From: JBHIAG01 sp046758465
GTDB lineage: Bacteria > Acidobacteriota > Terriglobia > Acidiferrales > 2-02-FULL-67-57
NCBI GenBank assembly: GCA_046758465.1
Contig: JBHIAG010000021.1
Location: forward strand, 1-23,194
Length of the DNA: 23,194 bases
Direction: 5' to 3'
This document shows positions 1 through 6,852 of the stretch, piece by piece (position 1 is the stretch's first letter; each line of letters begins with the position of its first letter). Made by a program: the position numbers and the translations under genes. The notes under the pieces were generated by a model that had not been told where the DNA came from, searched no databases, and saw only the letters and a list, made by a program, of their open reading frames with translations.

Positions 1-1
1 G

Positions 2-415
2 TGGACGACGCGGCAGATTTTGATCACGCGGGTCTATGCGAATCGGCTGTGGCGCCGGGCGCTGGCTCTGCACCTGTTCTACGGCGGTACGTTTATCTTC
101 GGGCTGGCCCTGGCCGCGAAATCCTCTTTCTCGAACCCGCAAACGGCACTGGCCCTTGTGGCGACGCTGGCCGGGATTGCGGCGCTGGCGGTGGCCAAGG
201 GTGTCTCGCGCCTCGAAGCCGTTCTCTTGCTGCTGCCCGAATACGGCGAGCCCCTGCGGCGGACGTGGTGGAGCCTGACTTTGCAAGCGGCGCTGGTGCC
301 GTGGCTGTTGCTGGCGAATCTGCTGGCGTCGGCGCTGACGCGACGCCTCACCTGGCGGGGCGTGACCTACGAGTTGCGCTCGCCAGCGGAGACGGTGGTG
401 TTGAATAGGCAATGA
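2..415 (+). CDS. Membrane glycosyltransferase, C-terminal part (ceramide glucosyltransferase/HpnI-like)
   Basis: The reading frame is open from the window edge, so the N-terminal catalytic GT-A domain is missing. The visible 137 residues begin WTTRQILITRVYANRLW, which resembles the (Q/R)xxRW-type product-site region that precedes the C-terminal membrane helices in family 2 ceramide glucosyltransferase-like enzymes. Two or three hydrophobic helices follow. The tail LTWRGVTYEL is the typical amphipathic end (R-x-x-W-R-G-x-x-Y) of this group. Such enzymes transfer a sugar to a membrane lipid, or modify hopanoids in the HpnI branch, on the inner membrane. The substrate cannot be told from this fragment. 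The gene ends 142 bp before the next start on the same strand. Confidence 0.7.
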   Translation, partial: WTTRQILITRVYANRLWRRALALHLFYGGTFIFGLALAAKSSFSNPQTALALVATLAGIAALAVAKGVSRLEAVLLLLPEYGEPLRRTWWSLTLQAALVPWLLLANLLASALTRRLTWRGVTYELRSPAETVVLNRQ

Positions 416-557
416 ACCAGCGCACACAGGTGGGTACGGAGTGTCAGTCCCTCGGAAGAGTATTTGCTCACTTTGGCGGCCCTGCTGCGTCTGAACTTCT
501 CAGGGTGGCATTCCGTATTACCCTAGAAGGCAGGATTTGCCTAACGGAGGAAGAAAA

Positions 558-1565
558 ATGAAGCTTCGCGTGCGTGGGTCTAAAACCATTCTGAGCTTGG
601 CGGTTGTGGTCGTGGGCGTGCTGTCGACCGCGCTGGCGGTGGCCGCGGGACCCTTCAGCGCGGAGGGCTCGTTCGAGCGCACGCTGCAGGTCACCGGCCC
701 GGTTGACCTTGACGTCACGACGGGCTCGGGCCGCATCACGGTGCGCCCGGGTGATGCCGGGACGGTGCAGGTGCGAGGCACCATCAAAGTGCGCCGCGGC
801 TGGTTCGGGGGCCGCAGAAGTGCCGAGGAAAAGGTTCGCACCCTGGAGGCGAATCCACCGATCGAGCAAGATGGCAACGTCATCCGCATCGGCCACATCG
901 AGGATCGCGCACTGCGCCGCAACGTCTCCATCAGCTATGACCTGGTGGTGCCGGCCGAGACGCAACTGCGCTCCCACACCGGGTCCGGCAGCCAGTCAAT
1001 CGAAGGCATTCGCGGGCCGGTGAATGCTGATACCGGCTCTGGCAGCCTGACGATTTCCGGCATTGGCAGTGACGTGCGCGCCCACACCGGCGCCGGCAAC
1101 ATCGAGCTCGACTCGATCCAGGGCAGCGTCCGCGCCGACACCGGCAGCGGCTCCATTCGCGGCATTGCCATTGCGGGCGGCTTTTGGGCTGACACCGGGA
1201 GCGGGAGCGTGCGGGTGGAGCTGACCGCGGCCGGCGATGTCGAAATCGAGACCGGCTCGGGCAGCGTGGAAGTGCGCGGGGTGCGTGGCGCGGTGCGTGT
1301 GAGCACTGGCAGCGGACGCATCAACGTCGCGGGCGCGCCGGCGGGCGACTGGAAGTTGGGTGCGGGCTCCGGCAGCATCACCGTGCGCCTGCCCGCCGAG
1401 GCGGCTTTCGACTTCTATACGCGCACTGGCTCCGGGCGGATTTACACCGACCACCCAATCACTGTCCAGGGCAGCATCGGGCGGCGAGAGCTGCGCGGGC
1501 AGGTGCGGGGCGGTGGCTTCCGGCTGGAGGTGCGTACCGGCTCGGGCAACATCCGCATCCAGTAA
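558..1565 (+). CDS. DUF4097-family exported beta-strand repeat protein
   Basis: I chose the ATG at 558 because a strong Shine-Dalgarno (CGGAGGAAG, 545-553) lies just upstream; an earlier in-frame TTG at 537 lacks one. The 335-residue product starts with a signal peptide (basic KLRVRGSK, hydrophobic core, cleavage near AVAAG). The rest is built from about eleven TGSG-type turns (TGSGRITV, TGSGSLTI, TGAGNIEL, TGSGSVEV, TGSGRINV, TGSGNIRI) spaced roughly 16-25 residues apart and alternating with beta-strands. This is the signature of DUF4097/putative adhesin beta-solenoid proteins. It is probably secreted or outer-membrane facing. The molecular role is unknown; family members are often found near anti-sigma or envelope-stress genes, but none is present here. 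Confidence 0.85.
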   Translation: MKLRVRGSKTILSLAVVVVGVLSTALAVAAGPFSAEGSFERTLQVTGPVDLDVTTGSGRITVRPGDAGTVQVRGTIKVRRGWFGGRRSAEEKVRTLEANPPIEQDGNVIRIGHIEDRALRRNVSISYDLVVPAETQLRSHTGSGSQSIEGIRGPVNADTGSGSLTISGIGSDVRAHTGAGNIELDSIQGSVRADTGSGSIRGIAIAGGFWADTGSGSVRVELTAAGDVEIETGSGSVEVRGVRGAVRVSTGSGRINVAGAPAGDWKLGAGSGSITVRLPAEAAFDFYTRTGSGRIYTDHPITVQGSIGRRELRGQVRGGGFRLEVRTGSGNIRIQ

Positions 1566-1590
1566 CTTTCGCGGCCACTCCTTCGCTCCC

Positions 1591-1610
1591 CTAACGTGCG
1601 CGCAGGTTAG
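1591..1610. terminator. Short hairpin between convergent genes
   Basis: CTAAC and GTTAG enclose a self-complementary TGCGCGCA core, separated by single mismatched bases. The hairpin lies 25 bp past the DUF4097 stop and contains the stop codon of the convergent membrane protein gene (1607-1609). There is no T-run on either side, so its function as a terminator is uncertain. Confidence 0.25.
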
Positions 1611-2032
1611 TCGTGGTAGAGCCAGCCGGCCACCAGCGCCGCCAGAATTGCCCCCACCAAGAGTTCCAGCGTCCACCAGACCGTGAAGACCTGTTCCAGC
1701 GGGGACCAACTGGTGGTCGCGAGGTTCGCGGGGACGCCGGCGGTGAAACCCACGAAGACACCGACCGTCGCCGCGGTGCGCGGGCCGGGGCCAAGGGTGG
1801 CGCGCACCCAGGCGTAGAGCAGGGCAATAATCTCCGAGAGCACGAGAAGGATGAGGAACCAGAATCCCATGAAGAAGGGGACACGAGGCTCTTGGAGCAG
1901 CAGGCCGGCGTCTTGAGCCGCCGGATAGAACGGGCCCAGAATTACGATGTGGATCACTAGGCTCCAGATCGCCCACACCACAAAGCCGGCTACGGCACCC
2001 AGTAGAACCCGGCGCGTATTGATCGCGGCCAC
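1607..2032 (-). CDS. Small four-helix integral membrane protein, unknown function
   Basis: The frame is open back to an ATG at 2083. A good Shine-Dalgarno (AGGGAGGTGG) sits just before the GTG at 2032, so the 141-residue form beginning with AAINTRRVLLG after the initiator is preferred. About four hydrophobic segments are visible: VLLGAVAGFVVWAIWSLVI, FFMGFWFLILLVLSEII, TVGVFVGFTAGVPANLA and LELLVGAILAALVAGWL. No catalytic or binding motif is recognisable, and I cannot assign a family with confidence. The gene converges on the DUF4097 gene and diverges from the peroxidase gene. Confidence 0.75.
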   Translation of the reverse strand: MAAINTRRVLLGAVAGFVVWAIWSLVIHIVILGPFYPAAQDAGLLLQEPRVPFFMGFWFLILLVLSEIIALLYAWVRATLGPGPRTAATVGVFVGFTAGVPANLATTSWSPLEQVFTVWWTLELLVGAILAALVAGWLYHD

Positions 2033-2193
2033 AGACCACCTCCCTAAGAGAAGTTGTGGGAAAGCCAAGAATGTACCGCGCATCCTATGGAAGCACCCAC
2101 TGCGCTGTCAAGGGAGTCGAGCAACAGGAGTTTACCCAACATCCCCACCCGCCCTAGGGGCAACCCACCCAGTGCGTCATTCAAGGGGGCTAC

Positions 2194-2270
2194 GTACGGG
2201 CTCCCCGCAAAAGAACGCGGGGTCTTCGCTGCGCTCCGAAAAGCCCGTACCCGCCAAAAAGCGAGGCGGG
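2194..2270. repeat. Nested palindromic element (distant relative of repeat A)
   Basis: An outer stem, GTACGGGCT (2194-2202) with AGCCCGTAC (2242-2250), encloses an inner hairpin, CCCCGC (2203-2208) with GCGGGG (2217-2222). A second hairpin, CCCGCC (2250-2255) with GGCGGG (2265-2270), follows at once. The CCCGCAAAAg...GCGGGGTCT core resembles the elements at 6809-6852 and 8069-8112. The element lies in the 328-bp divergent gap between the membrane protein and peroxidase genes, which otherwise shows no gene. Confidence 0.6.
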
Positions 2271-2295
2271 CGCACTGCGGAGCGGGTGTTTCGGG

Positions 2296-2325
2296 TTGCA
2301 ATCGGGAGGGCAACGGGCCTACCAT
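2296..2325 (+). promoter_or_regulatory. Possible sigma70-type promoter for the peroxidase gene
   Basis: TTGCAA (2296-2301) and TACCAT (2320-2325) are separated by 18 bp and lie 36 bp before the peroxidase start. The match is fair rather than strong. Confidence 0.3.
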
Positions 2326-2360
2326 CGGGGCATTCCGACACATTGCTTGGGAGGGGAACG

Positions 2361-3422
2361 ATGCGCAGAGAGTTGTGGTTGTGTCGGGGGCAGAAGGTTG
2401 TCCTCCTCGGGTTCATCGGCTTGCTCATTGCTTTGGTCGGGTGCCAGCGCGAAGTTGAGAGAGTCGAGCGGGTCGAGTGGCCTGAGATCAAAGGCTATGA
2501 GGCGATGAAGATACCTGCCGACAATCCCATGAGCGTGGCCAAAGTGGAACTCGGCAAACAGCTCTTTTATGACGCGCGGCTGAGCGGCGACGGCTCCCGC
2601 TCCTGCTACTCGTGTCATCTCAAGGAACATGGCTTGACGGACGGCCAGCCCACCGCCGTCGGTGCCTACGAGGTCACGCTGCCGCGCTCCAGTCCCACGC
2701 TTTGGAACATCGGCTACCACGCCGAGTTCTACTGGGATGGTCGGAGCGGATCGCTGGAAGCGCAGGTGAAAGGCGCCTGGTCGGGCGGCAACATGGGCGC
2801 CTCGGGCAAGGACGGTCATCCCAGCATGGAGGCCATCTGCGCCCAACTGAATCAGCGCGAGGGCTACCGCAAACAATTTCAGGCGGTATTTGGCGAGGAC
2901 GCGACGCCGGACACCGTGGCCAAGGCCATTGCGGGCTTCGAGCGCACCCTCGTGGCTAACCAGTCAGCTTGGATTCGCTTTCGCGAGGGCGATGAGTCGG
3001 CCTTCGGCGAGGCGGCGCGCCGCGGCTGGGAAATCTTCAGCGGCAAAGCCCAGTGCGCCAACTGCCACGATGGCCTGCTGCTCACCGACTTGCAGTATCA
3101 CAACATCGGCATCGGCATGAAGGACAAAGGGCCTGACTTGGGCCGCTACAAAGTGACCCAGAACGAGCGCGATCAGGGCGCCTTCAAAACTCCGACGCTG
3201 CTCGACATCCGCAAGTCGGCTCCCTATTTCCACAACGGCAGCGTGGCCACGCTGGAAGCGGCCGTGGACTTGATACTCGCGGGGGGGATCGCGAATCCCT
3301 CCCTCGACCGGACAAACTTGCAACCCGTCAAGCTAACCGACGAAGAGAAAACTGACCTGCTGGCTTTCCTGCGCGCGCTCGATGTCGACTACACGGTAAC
3401 CGCACCCACGCTCCCGCAGTAG
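2361..3422 (+). CDS. Di-haem cytochrome c peroxidase / MauG-family lipoprotein
   Basis: The ATG at 2361 is preceded by GGGAGGGGAACG, a good ribosome site. The frame is open far upstream, but only this start yields a signal sequence. The 353-residue product has a lipoprotein signal ending in LVGC (Cys28), so it is probably a periplasmic lipoprotein. Two c-type haem sites are present, CYSCH (82-86) and CANCH (232-236), spaced as in bacterial CcpA/MauG. Other family landmarks are LGKQLFYDARLSGDGS, SPTLWNIGY with WDGR, and KTPTLLDIRKSAPYFHNG near the C-terminus. The family reduces H2O2 with electrons from small cytochromes, or oxidises a protein partner in the MauG branch. Neither the donor nor the substrate is encoded nearby. 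Confidence 0.93.
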   Translation: MRRELWLCRGQKVVLLGFIGLLIALVGCQREVERVERVEWPEIKGYEAMKIPADNPMSVAKVELGKQLFYDARLSGDGSRSCYSCHLKEHGLTDGQPTAVGAYEVTLPRSSPTLWNIGYHAEFYWDGRSGSLEAQVKGAWSGGNMGASGKDGHPSMEAICAQLNQREGYRKQFQAVFGEDATPDTVAKAIAGFERTLVANQSAWIRFREGDESAFGEAARRGWEIFSGKAQCANCHDGLLLTDLQYHNIGIGMKDKGPDLGRYKVTQNERDQGAFKTPTLLDIRKSAPYFHNGSVATLEAAVDLILAGGIANPSLDRTNLQPVKLTDEEKTDLLAFLRALDVDYTVTAPTLPQ

Positions 3423-3439
3423 CAGGGAACGCGGGAAAA

Positions 3440-3445
3440 AGTCAA
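3440..3445 (-). promoter_or_regulatory. Isolated -35-like TTGACT box downstream of the first beta-barrel gene
   Basis: On the minus strand TTGACT lies just after the terminator stem at 3454-3481. This is the same arrangement as the working -35 box after the terminator at 4195-4225. No good -10 follows (at best TACTGC), and the box points into the 3' end of the peroxidase gene. It looks like the leftover edge of the duplicated beta-barrel unit. Confidence 0.35.
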
Positions 3446-3453
3446 GAAAGACT

Positions 3454-3481
3454 GCGCAGGAAGCCCGACGAATTCCTGCGC
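3454..3481 (-). terminator. Terminator-type hairpin after beta-barrel gene 1
   Basis: GCGCAGGAA (3454-3462) pairs perfectly with TTCCTGCGC (3473-3481) across a 10-nt loop. On the minus strand it is followed by a T-rich stretch. It lies 111 bp past the stop of the beta-barrel gene at 3593. The stem shares the GCGCAGGAA core with the terminator of the neighbouring paralogue. Confidence 0.6.
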
Positions 3482-3592
3482 CCGTACGGAAGTGCTAGCA
3501 GCGAGCGGCTAGTGCTGTTCCAACTTATTGAGCCTACCAGGGGCCGAGGAACTACACCTCCACCCATCGTGGGGAGCGAAGTTGGAACGGCG

Positions 3593-4123
3593 CTAGTAGC
3601 CGCCGCCCGCCTTGATGACAATCCCGAACCCGAACCGGAGGTTATGGAGCCAGATGCCTCCCGAGGAAACGGGGATGTAGTCCACCTGGAGGACGCGGAG
3701 GGCCAAGTTCTTGCTCAGATTGACATCGGCCCCGCCGCCAAAGCCCATGGCGAAATCGGTCGCGGAGCCAATCTGCCGGATGCGGGTGTGCATCGCGCCG
3801 AACAGGGCGTGGCCAAACACGGTGAGCCTGTTGCCCCGGACGGCGGCGCGCGGCCCGATCAGGAACTCCCAGGTTTGGATGCTGAGGCCGGGGAGGCTCT
3901 TAAACTGGCCGCCCACATCCCCCGTGATCCCCAGGTTCTCGTAGAGGTTGACGCTTAAGTTACCCTGAAAGCCAACGAAATTCCTCCGCTTCAGGTCAAA
4001 GTCGAGGTTGGCATAGGAGAAGCCGCTGAACAGCTCCACGGTGGGAAACTCTACGGGCTCCTGAGCTGCGGCAGGCAGCGCCAGAGCTATGAGCAGTCCG
4101 GCGAGGAAGCCCAGTTTCCTCAT
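3593..4123 (-). CDS. Outer-membrane beta-barrel protein, paralogue 1
   Basis: I start at the ATG at 4123 because it opens a clean signal peptide (MRKLGFLAGLLIALALPAAA, cut before QEP). Upstream codons in the frame are low-complexity. The 176-residue product has the features of the small 8-stranded OmpA/OprF-like barrel fold: VELFSGFSYANLDFD at the mature N-terminus, alternating strands (NLSVNLYENLGITGDVGGQF, EFLIGPRAAV), a GGGADVNLSKNLALRV strand and a C-terminal strand ending in an aromatic residue (KAGGGY). It is about as long as, and clearly homologous to, the next gene (xFSGYSYxxL, LGIxxDxGxxxKS, GxxxDVNxSxxxAxRV, RxGFGIVxKAG). The role is structural or unknown. Each gene has its own promoter. 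Confidence 0.88.
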   Translation of the reverse strand: MRKLGFLAGLLIALALPAAAQEPVEFPTVELFSGFSYANLDFDLKRRNFVGFQGNLSVNLYENLGITGDVGGQFKSLPGLSIQTWEFLIGPRAAVRGNRLTVFGHALFGAMHTRIRQIGSATDFAMGFGGGADVNLSKNLALRVLQVDYIPVSSGGIWLHNLRFGFGIVIKAGGGY

Positions 4124-4159
4124 GGTATTGGTGCTACTCCCTGCTTCTCTTGCGGGTGG

Positions 4160-4189
4160 CCGATACCAGCGAGCCTGTGACAAAGTCAA
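4160..4189 (-). promoter_or_regulatory. Sigma70-type promoter for beta-barrel gene 1
   Basis: On the minus strand TTGACT (4189-4184) and TATCGG (4165-4160) are separated by 18 bp, about 37 bp upstream of the start at 4123. The -35 lies six bases past the terminator stem of the upstream paralogue, so transcription of one gene stops and the next begins within about 70 bp. Confidence 0.55.
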
Positions 4190-4194
4190 GAAAA

Positions 4195-4225
4195 ATGCGC
4201 AGGAACTACGCGCGTTCCTGCGCAT
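4195..4225 (-). terminator. Rho-independent terminator of beta-barrel gene 2
   Basis: A perfect 12-bp stem, ATGCGCAGGAAC (4195-4206) with GTTCCTGCGCAT (4214-4225), closes a 7-nt loop and is followed on the minus strand by TTTTCTT. It starts 26 bp after the stop of the gene at 4251-4760. Confidence 0.85.
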
Positions 4226-4250
4226 GAATTGCGTGCCGGGCGCAGACCGG

Positions 4251-4760
4251 CTAGAAGCCGACCGAACCCGCCTTGAAGACAATCCCGAACCCGTACCGGA
4301 TGGTGCCTGTCGTCCAGTTGCCTTGAAGACGTTCCAAGAGGTAGTCAAACTGGGCGACGCGGATGGCGATGTGGTCACTCACATTCACGTCCAGGCCACT
4401 GCCAAACGTCACAGCAAAACCGTTCACGGAGGCCCCGTTGCTGACGGTGACACCGCCAACCAGGAGGTGGAAAAATCCGCTGGTCGTGTCGCCCCGCGAG
4501 GTGAAGCGCGGCCCCACCATGTACTCATAGATCTGGACGCCACTCTTGGAGTGGGCACCAAAATCGGCGGCGATACCAAGGTAGTCATTGAAGTTGCCGG
4601 CGACTTGGAATTGGAAGCCACCCGGGACGCTCAACCGGCCACCATCGCCCAGGCTGAGATAGGAGTAGCCGGCAAAAAACTCTGCCCTGGGAGCTTCCTG
4701 GGCCACCGCGGGCAGCGCAACCAACATCATGAGCCCGACCCACAACGCCACTTTTTTCAT
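4251..4760 (-). CDS. Outer-membrane beta-barrel protein, paralogue 2
   Basis: This gene encodes 169 residues with a signal peptide, MKKVALWVGLMMLVALPAVA, cut before QEA. The mature chain shows AEFFAGYSYLSLGDGG, a FNDYLGIAADFGAHSKSG strand pair, YEYMVGPRFTSRGD, FGSGLDVNVSDHIAIRVAQFDYL and a last strand RYGFGIVFKAGSVGF with a terminal Phe, the usual signal for outer-membrane insertion. The start is preceded by GGGGGAGTTGG on the minus strand. It is homologous over its full length to the gene at 3593-4123, which points to tandem duplication followed by divergence. No enzymatic residues are visible; a small porin-like or structural barrel is most likely. Confidence 0.88.
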   Translation of the reverse strand: MKKVALWVGLMMLVALPAVAQEAPRAEFFAGYSYLSLGDGGRLSVPGGFQFQVAGNFNDYLGIAADFGAHSKSGVQIYEYMVGPRFTSRGDTTSGFFHLLVGGVTVSNGASVNGFAVTFGSGLDVNVSDHIAIRVAQFDYLLERLQGNWTTGTIRYGFGIVFKAGSVGF

Positions 4761-4811
4761 CTTGTTCCAACTCCCCCTGATTGCCTCTCGGACTTAGGTT
4801 GTCGAGCAGGG

Positions 4812-4840
4812 CTTATAAAGGGAGCGCGGAGGGAAGTCAA
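4812..4840 (-). promoter_or_regulatory. Strong sigma70-type promoter for beta-barrel gene 2
   Basis: On the minus strand TTGACT (4840-4835) and TATAAG (4817-4812) have an optimal 17-bp spacer, giving a leader of about 45 nt before the start at 4760. This is one of the best matches to the sigma70 consensus in the window. The rest of the 298-bp gap before msrP holds no gene, only A-rich sequence around 4960-4985. Confidence 0.75.
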
Positions 4841-5020
4841 GGAAAAATGCAGAAAGCGACTCGTGGGGGGCGCGGCAGCCGCGACTAAAGTTGCTGGATC
4901 GGCGGAGTGAGCGAGTGAAAGGAGTGGGCCAGGGCTCCAGCCGGAGGAAACCACACATAAAAAATGAAAAATAAAAAATGGGGAAGTAAGCGGACCCGAC
5001 GCCAGTGGTCGTGTCAAATC

Positions 5021-5031
5021 TGTGCTAGGAT
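5021..5031 (+). promoter_or_regulatory. Possible extended -10 element upstream of msrP
   Basis: TGTGCTAGGAT lies 27 bp before the msrP start and has the TGnTAnnaT form of an extended -10. I see no convincing -35. The same string recurs before the kinase gene at 9899-9909. Confidence 0.35.
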
Positions 5032-5058
5032 GGGGCGCACTCAGGGCTGAAAGCAGAT

Positions 5059-6051
5059 ATGCTGGTACGGATTCCCAAGGGCTGGGATCCCGCTGTTTGC
5101 GGGGCAGAGCGAGAAGTTACGCCCGAGAGCGTCTATAGCGCGCGGCGGAAGTTTTTGCAACAGATGGCGACGGCGGGGCTGGTGGGGCTGGGGGCGGCCG
5201 CGGGAGTGGTGCGGCCCGCCTACGCCGAGGCTTCGGCGGGCAGGCGCGCTGAGGCGCCGGCCGACACTTTGGCGCTTCCCCGGCTGCAGGCTCCGCTCAA
5301 CCGCAAGTATCGCGTTCAGCGTCCGGTGACGCGCGAGACGATTGTCGCGCAGTACAACAACTTCTACGAGTTCACAACCGACAAACAACGGGTGTGGAAG
5401 CTGGCGGAGCGGTTCCAGGCGCGCCCGTGGGAGATTGAAGTCCGGGGGCAGGTGGAGAAGCGGCTGAAGTTCGACGTGGACGACTTGCTGCGGCAGATGC
5501 CGCTGGAGGAGCGCATTTATCGGCTGCGCTGCGTCGAGGCCTGGTCGGTGGTGGTGCCCTGGGTGGGCTTTCCGATGAAGAAGTTCATCGAGTGGGTAAA
5601 GCCGACCGCCAAGGCACGCTACGTGCGCATGGTGAGCTTCTACCGGCCCGCGCAGGCGCCGGGGCAGGCGAAGGAGACCTGGTATCCCTGGCCTTACTTC
5701 GAAGGGCTGACGATGGCCGAGGCGATGAACGAGCTGACCATGCTGGTGGTGGGCAGCTACGGCCACATCCTGCCCAACCAGAACGGGGCGCCGATTCGGC
5801 TGATTGTGCCGTGGAAGTACGGCTTCAAAAGCATCAAGTCAATTGTGCGCTTCGAGTTTGTCGAGAAGCAGCCGCGGAATTTCTGGCACGTGGTGGCGCC
5901 GCAGGAGTACGACTTCTTCTCCAACGTCAACCCGGCCCTGCCGCATGCGCGCTGGTCGCAGGCGACCGAGACCGACGTTGCCAGCGGCCGCCGCATCCCC
6001 ACCCGCTCCTACAACGGCTACGGCGAGTTTGTGGCCCACCTGTATCGCTAG
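5059..6051 (+). CDS. msrP: Protein-methionine-sulfoxide reductase catalytic subunit MsrP
   Basis: The 330-residue product, a normal length for the family, carries a twin-arginine signal (ARRKFLQQMATAGLVGLG; RR at 29-30) and the oxidoreductase molybdopterin fold. The key sequence is RLRCVEAWSVVVPWVGFP, in which Cys158 is the expected molybdenum ligand. Other conserved parts are NNFYEFTTDK, the W-E-I-E-V-R-G segment, GAPIRLIVPWKYGFKSIKSI and the C-terminal NGYGEFVAHLYR. MsrP repairs oxidised methionines in periplasmic proteins and normally takes electrons from the haem membrane protein MsrQ. The gene next to msrP in most genomes is msrQ; here repeats and an unrelated minus-strand gene follow. 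The Shine-Dalgarno is weak. Confidence 0.95.
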   Translation: MLVRIPKGWDPAVCGAEREVTPESVYSARRKFLQQMATAGLVGLGAAAGVVRPAYAEASAGRRAEAPADTLALPRLQAPLNRKYRVQRPVTRETIVAQYNNFYEFTTDKQRVWKLAERFQARPWEIEVRGQVEKRLKFDVDDLLRQMPLEERIYRLRCVEAWSVVVPWVGFPMKKFIEWVKPTAKARYVRMVSFYRPAQAPGQAKETWYPWPYFEGLTMAEAMNELTMLVVGSYGHILPNQNGAPIRLIVPWKYGFKSIKSIVRFEFVEKQPRNFWHVVAPQEYDFFSNVNPALPHARWSQATETDVASGRRIPTRSYNGYGEFVAHLYR

Positions 6052-6076
6052 ACTCACCGTTCTAGCTCCCCGATCG

Positions 6077-6104
6077 GCGGGTGCGGAGCACCTCTTCCAA
6101 ACTG
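6077..6104 (+). repeat. Repeat B copy 1 (hairpin plus GCACCTCTTCCAAACTG)
   Basis: A GGTGC-GGA-GCACC hairpin runs into GCACCTCTTCCAAACTG (6088-6104). Other copies of the 17-mer are at 8374, 21828, 21971 and 22301. Confidence 0.75.
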
Positions 6105-6107
6105 GGA

Positions 6108-6126
6108 GGCCCACCTCTATCGCTAG
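6108..6126 (+). repeat. Duplicate of the msrP 3' end
   Basis: This 19-mer matches the last 19 bases of msrP, including its stop (6033-6051), at 18 of 19 positions. It lies 75 bp downstream of them with repeat B in between. The 300-bp gap also holds a 14-bp tandem repeat (6127-6140 and 6141-6154), a GACGAAGGC/GCCTTCGTC hairpin near 6168-6187 and a perfect 18-bp palindrome, CTCCCGAAGCTTCGGGAG (6185-6202). No gene is visible in it. Confidence 0.65.
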
Positions 6127-6184
6127 CCCGCGACCCGTGCCCCGCGACCTGTGCCAGGTAGCGGCGACGAAGGCCCGCCTTCGT

Positions 6185-6202
6185 CTCCCGAAGCTTCGGG
6201 AG
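6185..6202. repeat. Perfect 18-bp palindrome
   Basis: CTCCCGAAGCTTCGGGAG is fully self-complementary. Its 14-bp core CCCGAAGCTTCGGG recurs at 8192-8205 in another intergenic stretch. Confidence 0.7.
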
Positions 6203-6355
6203 GTTTGCATCCGAAAAGCCGACCCTTCGACTTCGCTCAGGGCAAGCCCGTGGCCCGTGCTTCGTAGGTCTGCAACGTAAGAGGATGTTCTCCTCCTGTT
6301 ATGGTTGCAGACGGCTGGCGCAGTGGCTTGCCGGTTTCTGCGGACGGCTTGAACG

Positions 6356-6724
6356 TCAGAGAAGTAGGGAGGGGCGGGGAGAGAGTTCCTTGCGTTCTGG
6401 ATCGATGAACAAGCCGGCAATTTCCAAGGTAACAGCACCGAGCACGGCGAAATCGTCCGCCTCGCCGAACAACACAGGTGAAAAGACACGGCGTCGTCCG
6501 GCCACTTCGATTCCGACATACCCTAGCTCCCGTCGGAGCAACTTGCGATCCACGGTGAGGACCTGGCGTTGTTCCACCGCGTTGACGCCCACCTGCGTCA
6601 GCACAGCGCGCGGAATAACGGTAAAGGTTGCGCCGCTGTCCACCAGCAATTCGACATCTACCGAGACACCATCCCCGGACGGAAATCTCTGATACAACTT
6701 GGCCGAGACCGAGAAGATACCCAT
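6356..6724 (-). CDS. Retropepsin-like (clan AA) aspartic protease-type protein
   Basis: The small 122-residue soluble protein has one retropepsin-like half: ELLVDSGATFTVIPRAVL contains the catalytic D-S/T-G-A motif (Asp29). It is followed by a beta-rich segment with LGYVGIEVAGRR, then the psi-loop-like FAVLGAVTLEIAGLFIDP, where the VLG-x-x-x-L-E pattern matches bacterial single-domain retropepsins (aspartyl protease family, gag-asp type). Such proteins would act as homodimers; their substrates are mostly unknown. There is no signal peptide. The start at 6724 is the first Met of the conserved region, and the gene stands alone, 126 bp past the end of the PilZ gene on the same strand. Confidence 0.75.
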   Translation of the reverse strand: MGIFSVSAKLYQRFPSGDGVSVDVELLVDSGATFTVIPRAVLTQVGVNAVEQRQVLTVDRKLLRRELGYVGIEVAGRRRVFSPVLFGEADDFAVLGAVTLEIAGLFIDPERKELSPRPSLLL

Positions 6725-6808
6725 AGTCGGATTCTAGCCTGCGCGCGTTGGGAAGACAAGATGCGGGCCCGGCAGTGCGAGTGGATCGTGAACCGTGGGG
6801 GGTGGCGC

Positions 6809-6852
6809 GTGTTGGCCTCAGAGGTTTCCCGCAAAAAACCGTGCGGGGTCTC
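6809..6852. repeat. Repeat A copy 1
   Basis: This 44-bp element matches 8069-8112 at 42 of 44 positions by eye. The core forms a CCCGCA/TGCGGG hairpin around AAAAACCG. Its right edge overlaps the first two bases of the PilZ stop codon (6851-6853), so the PilZ gene ends at the element's border. Confidence 0.75.

Noticed and set aside
1947..2360. 138-codon N-terminal extension of the peroxidase
   Set aside because: It is translated from repeat and promoter DNA; the ATG at 2361 has a ribosome site and opens a lipoprotein signal.
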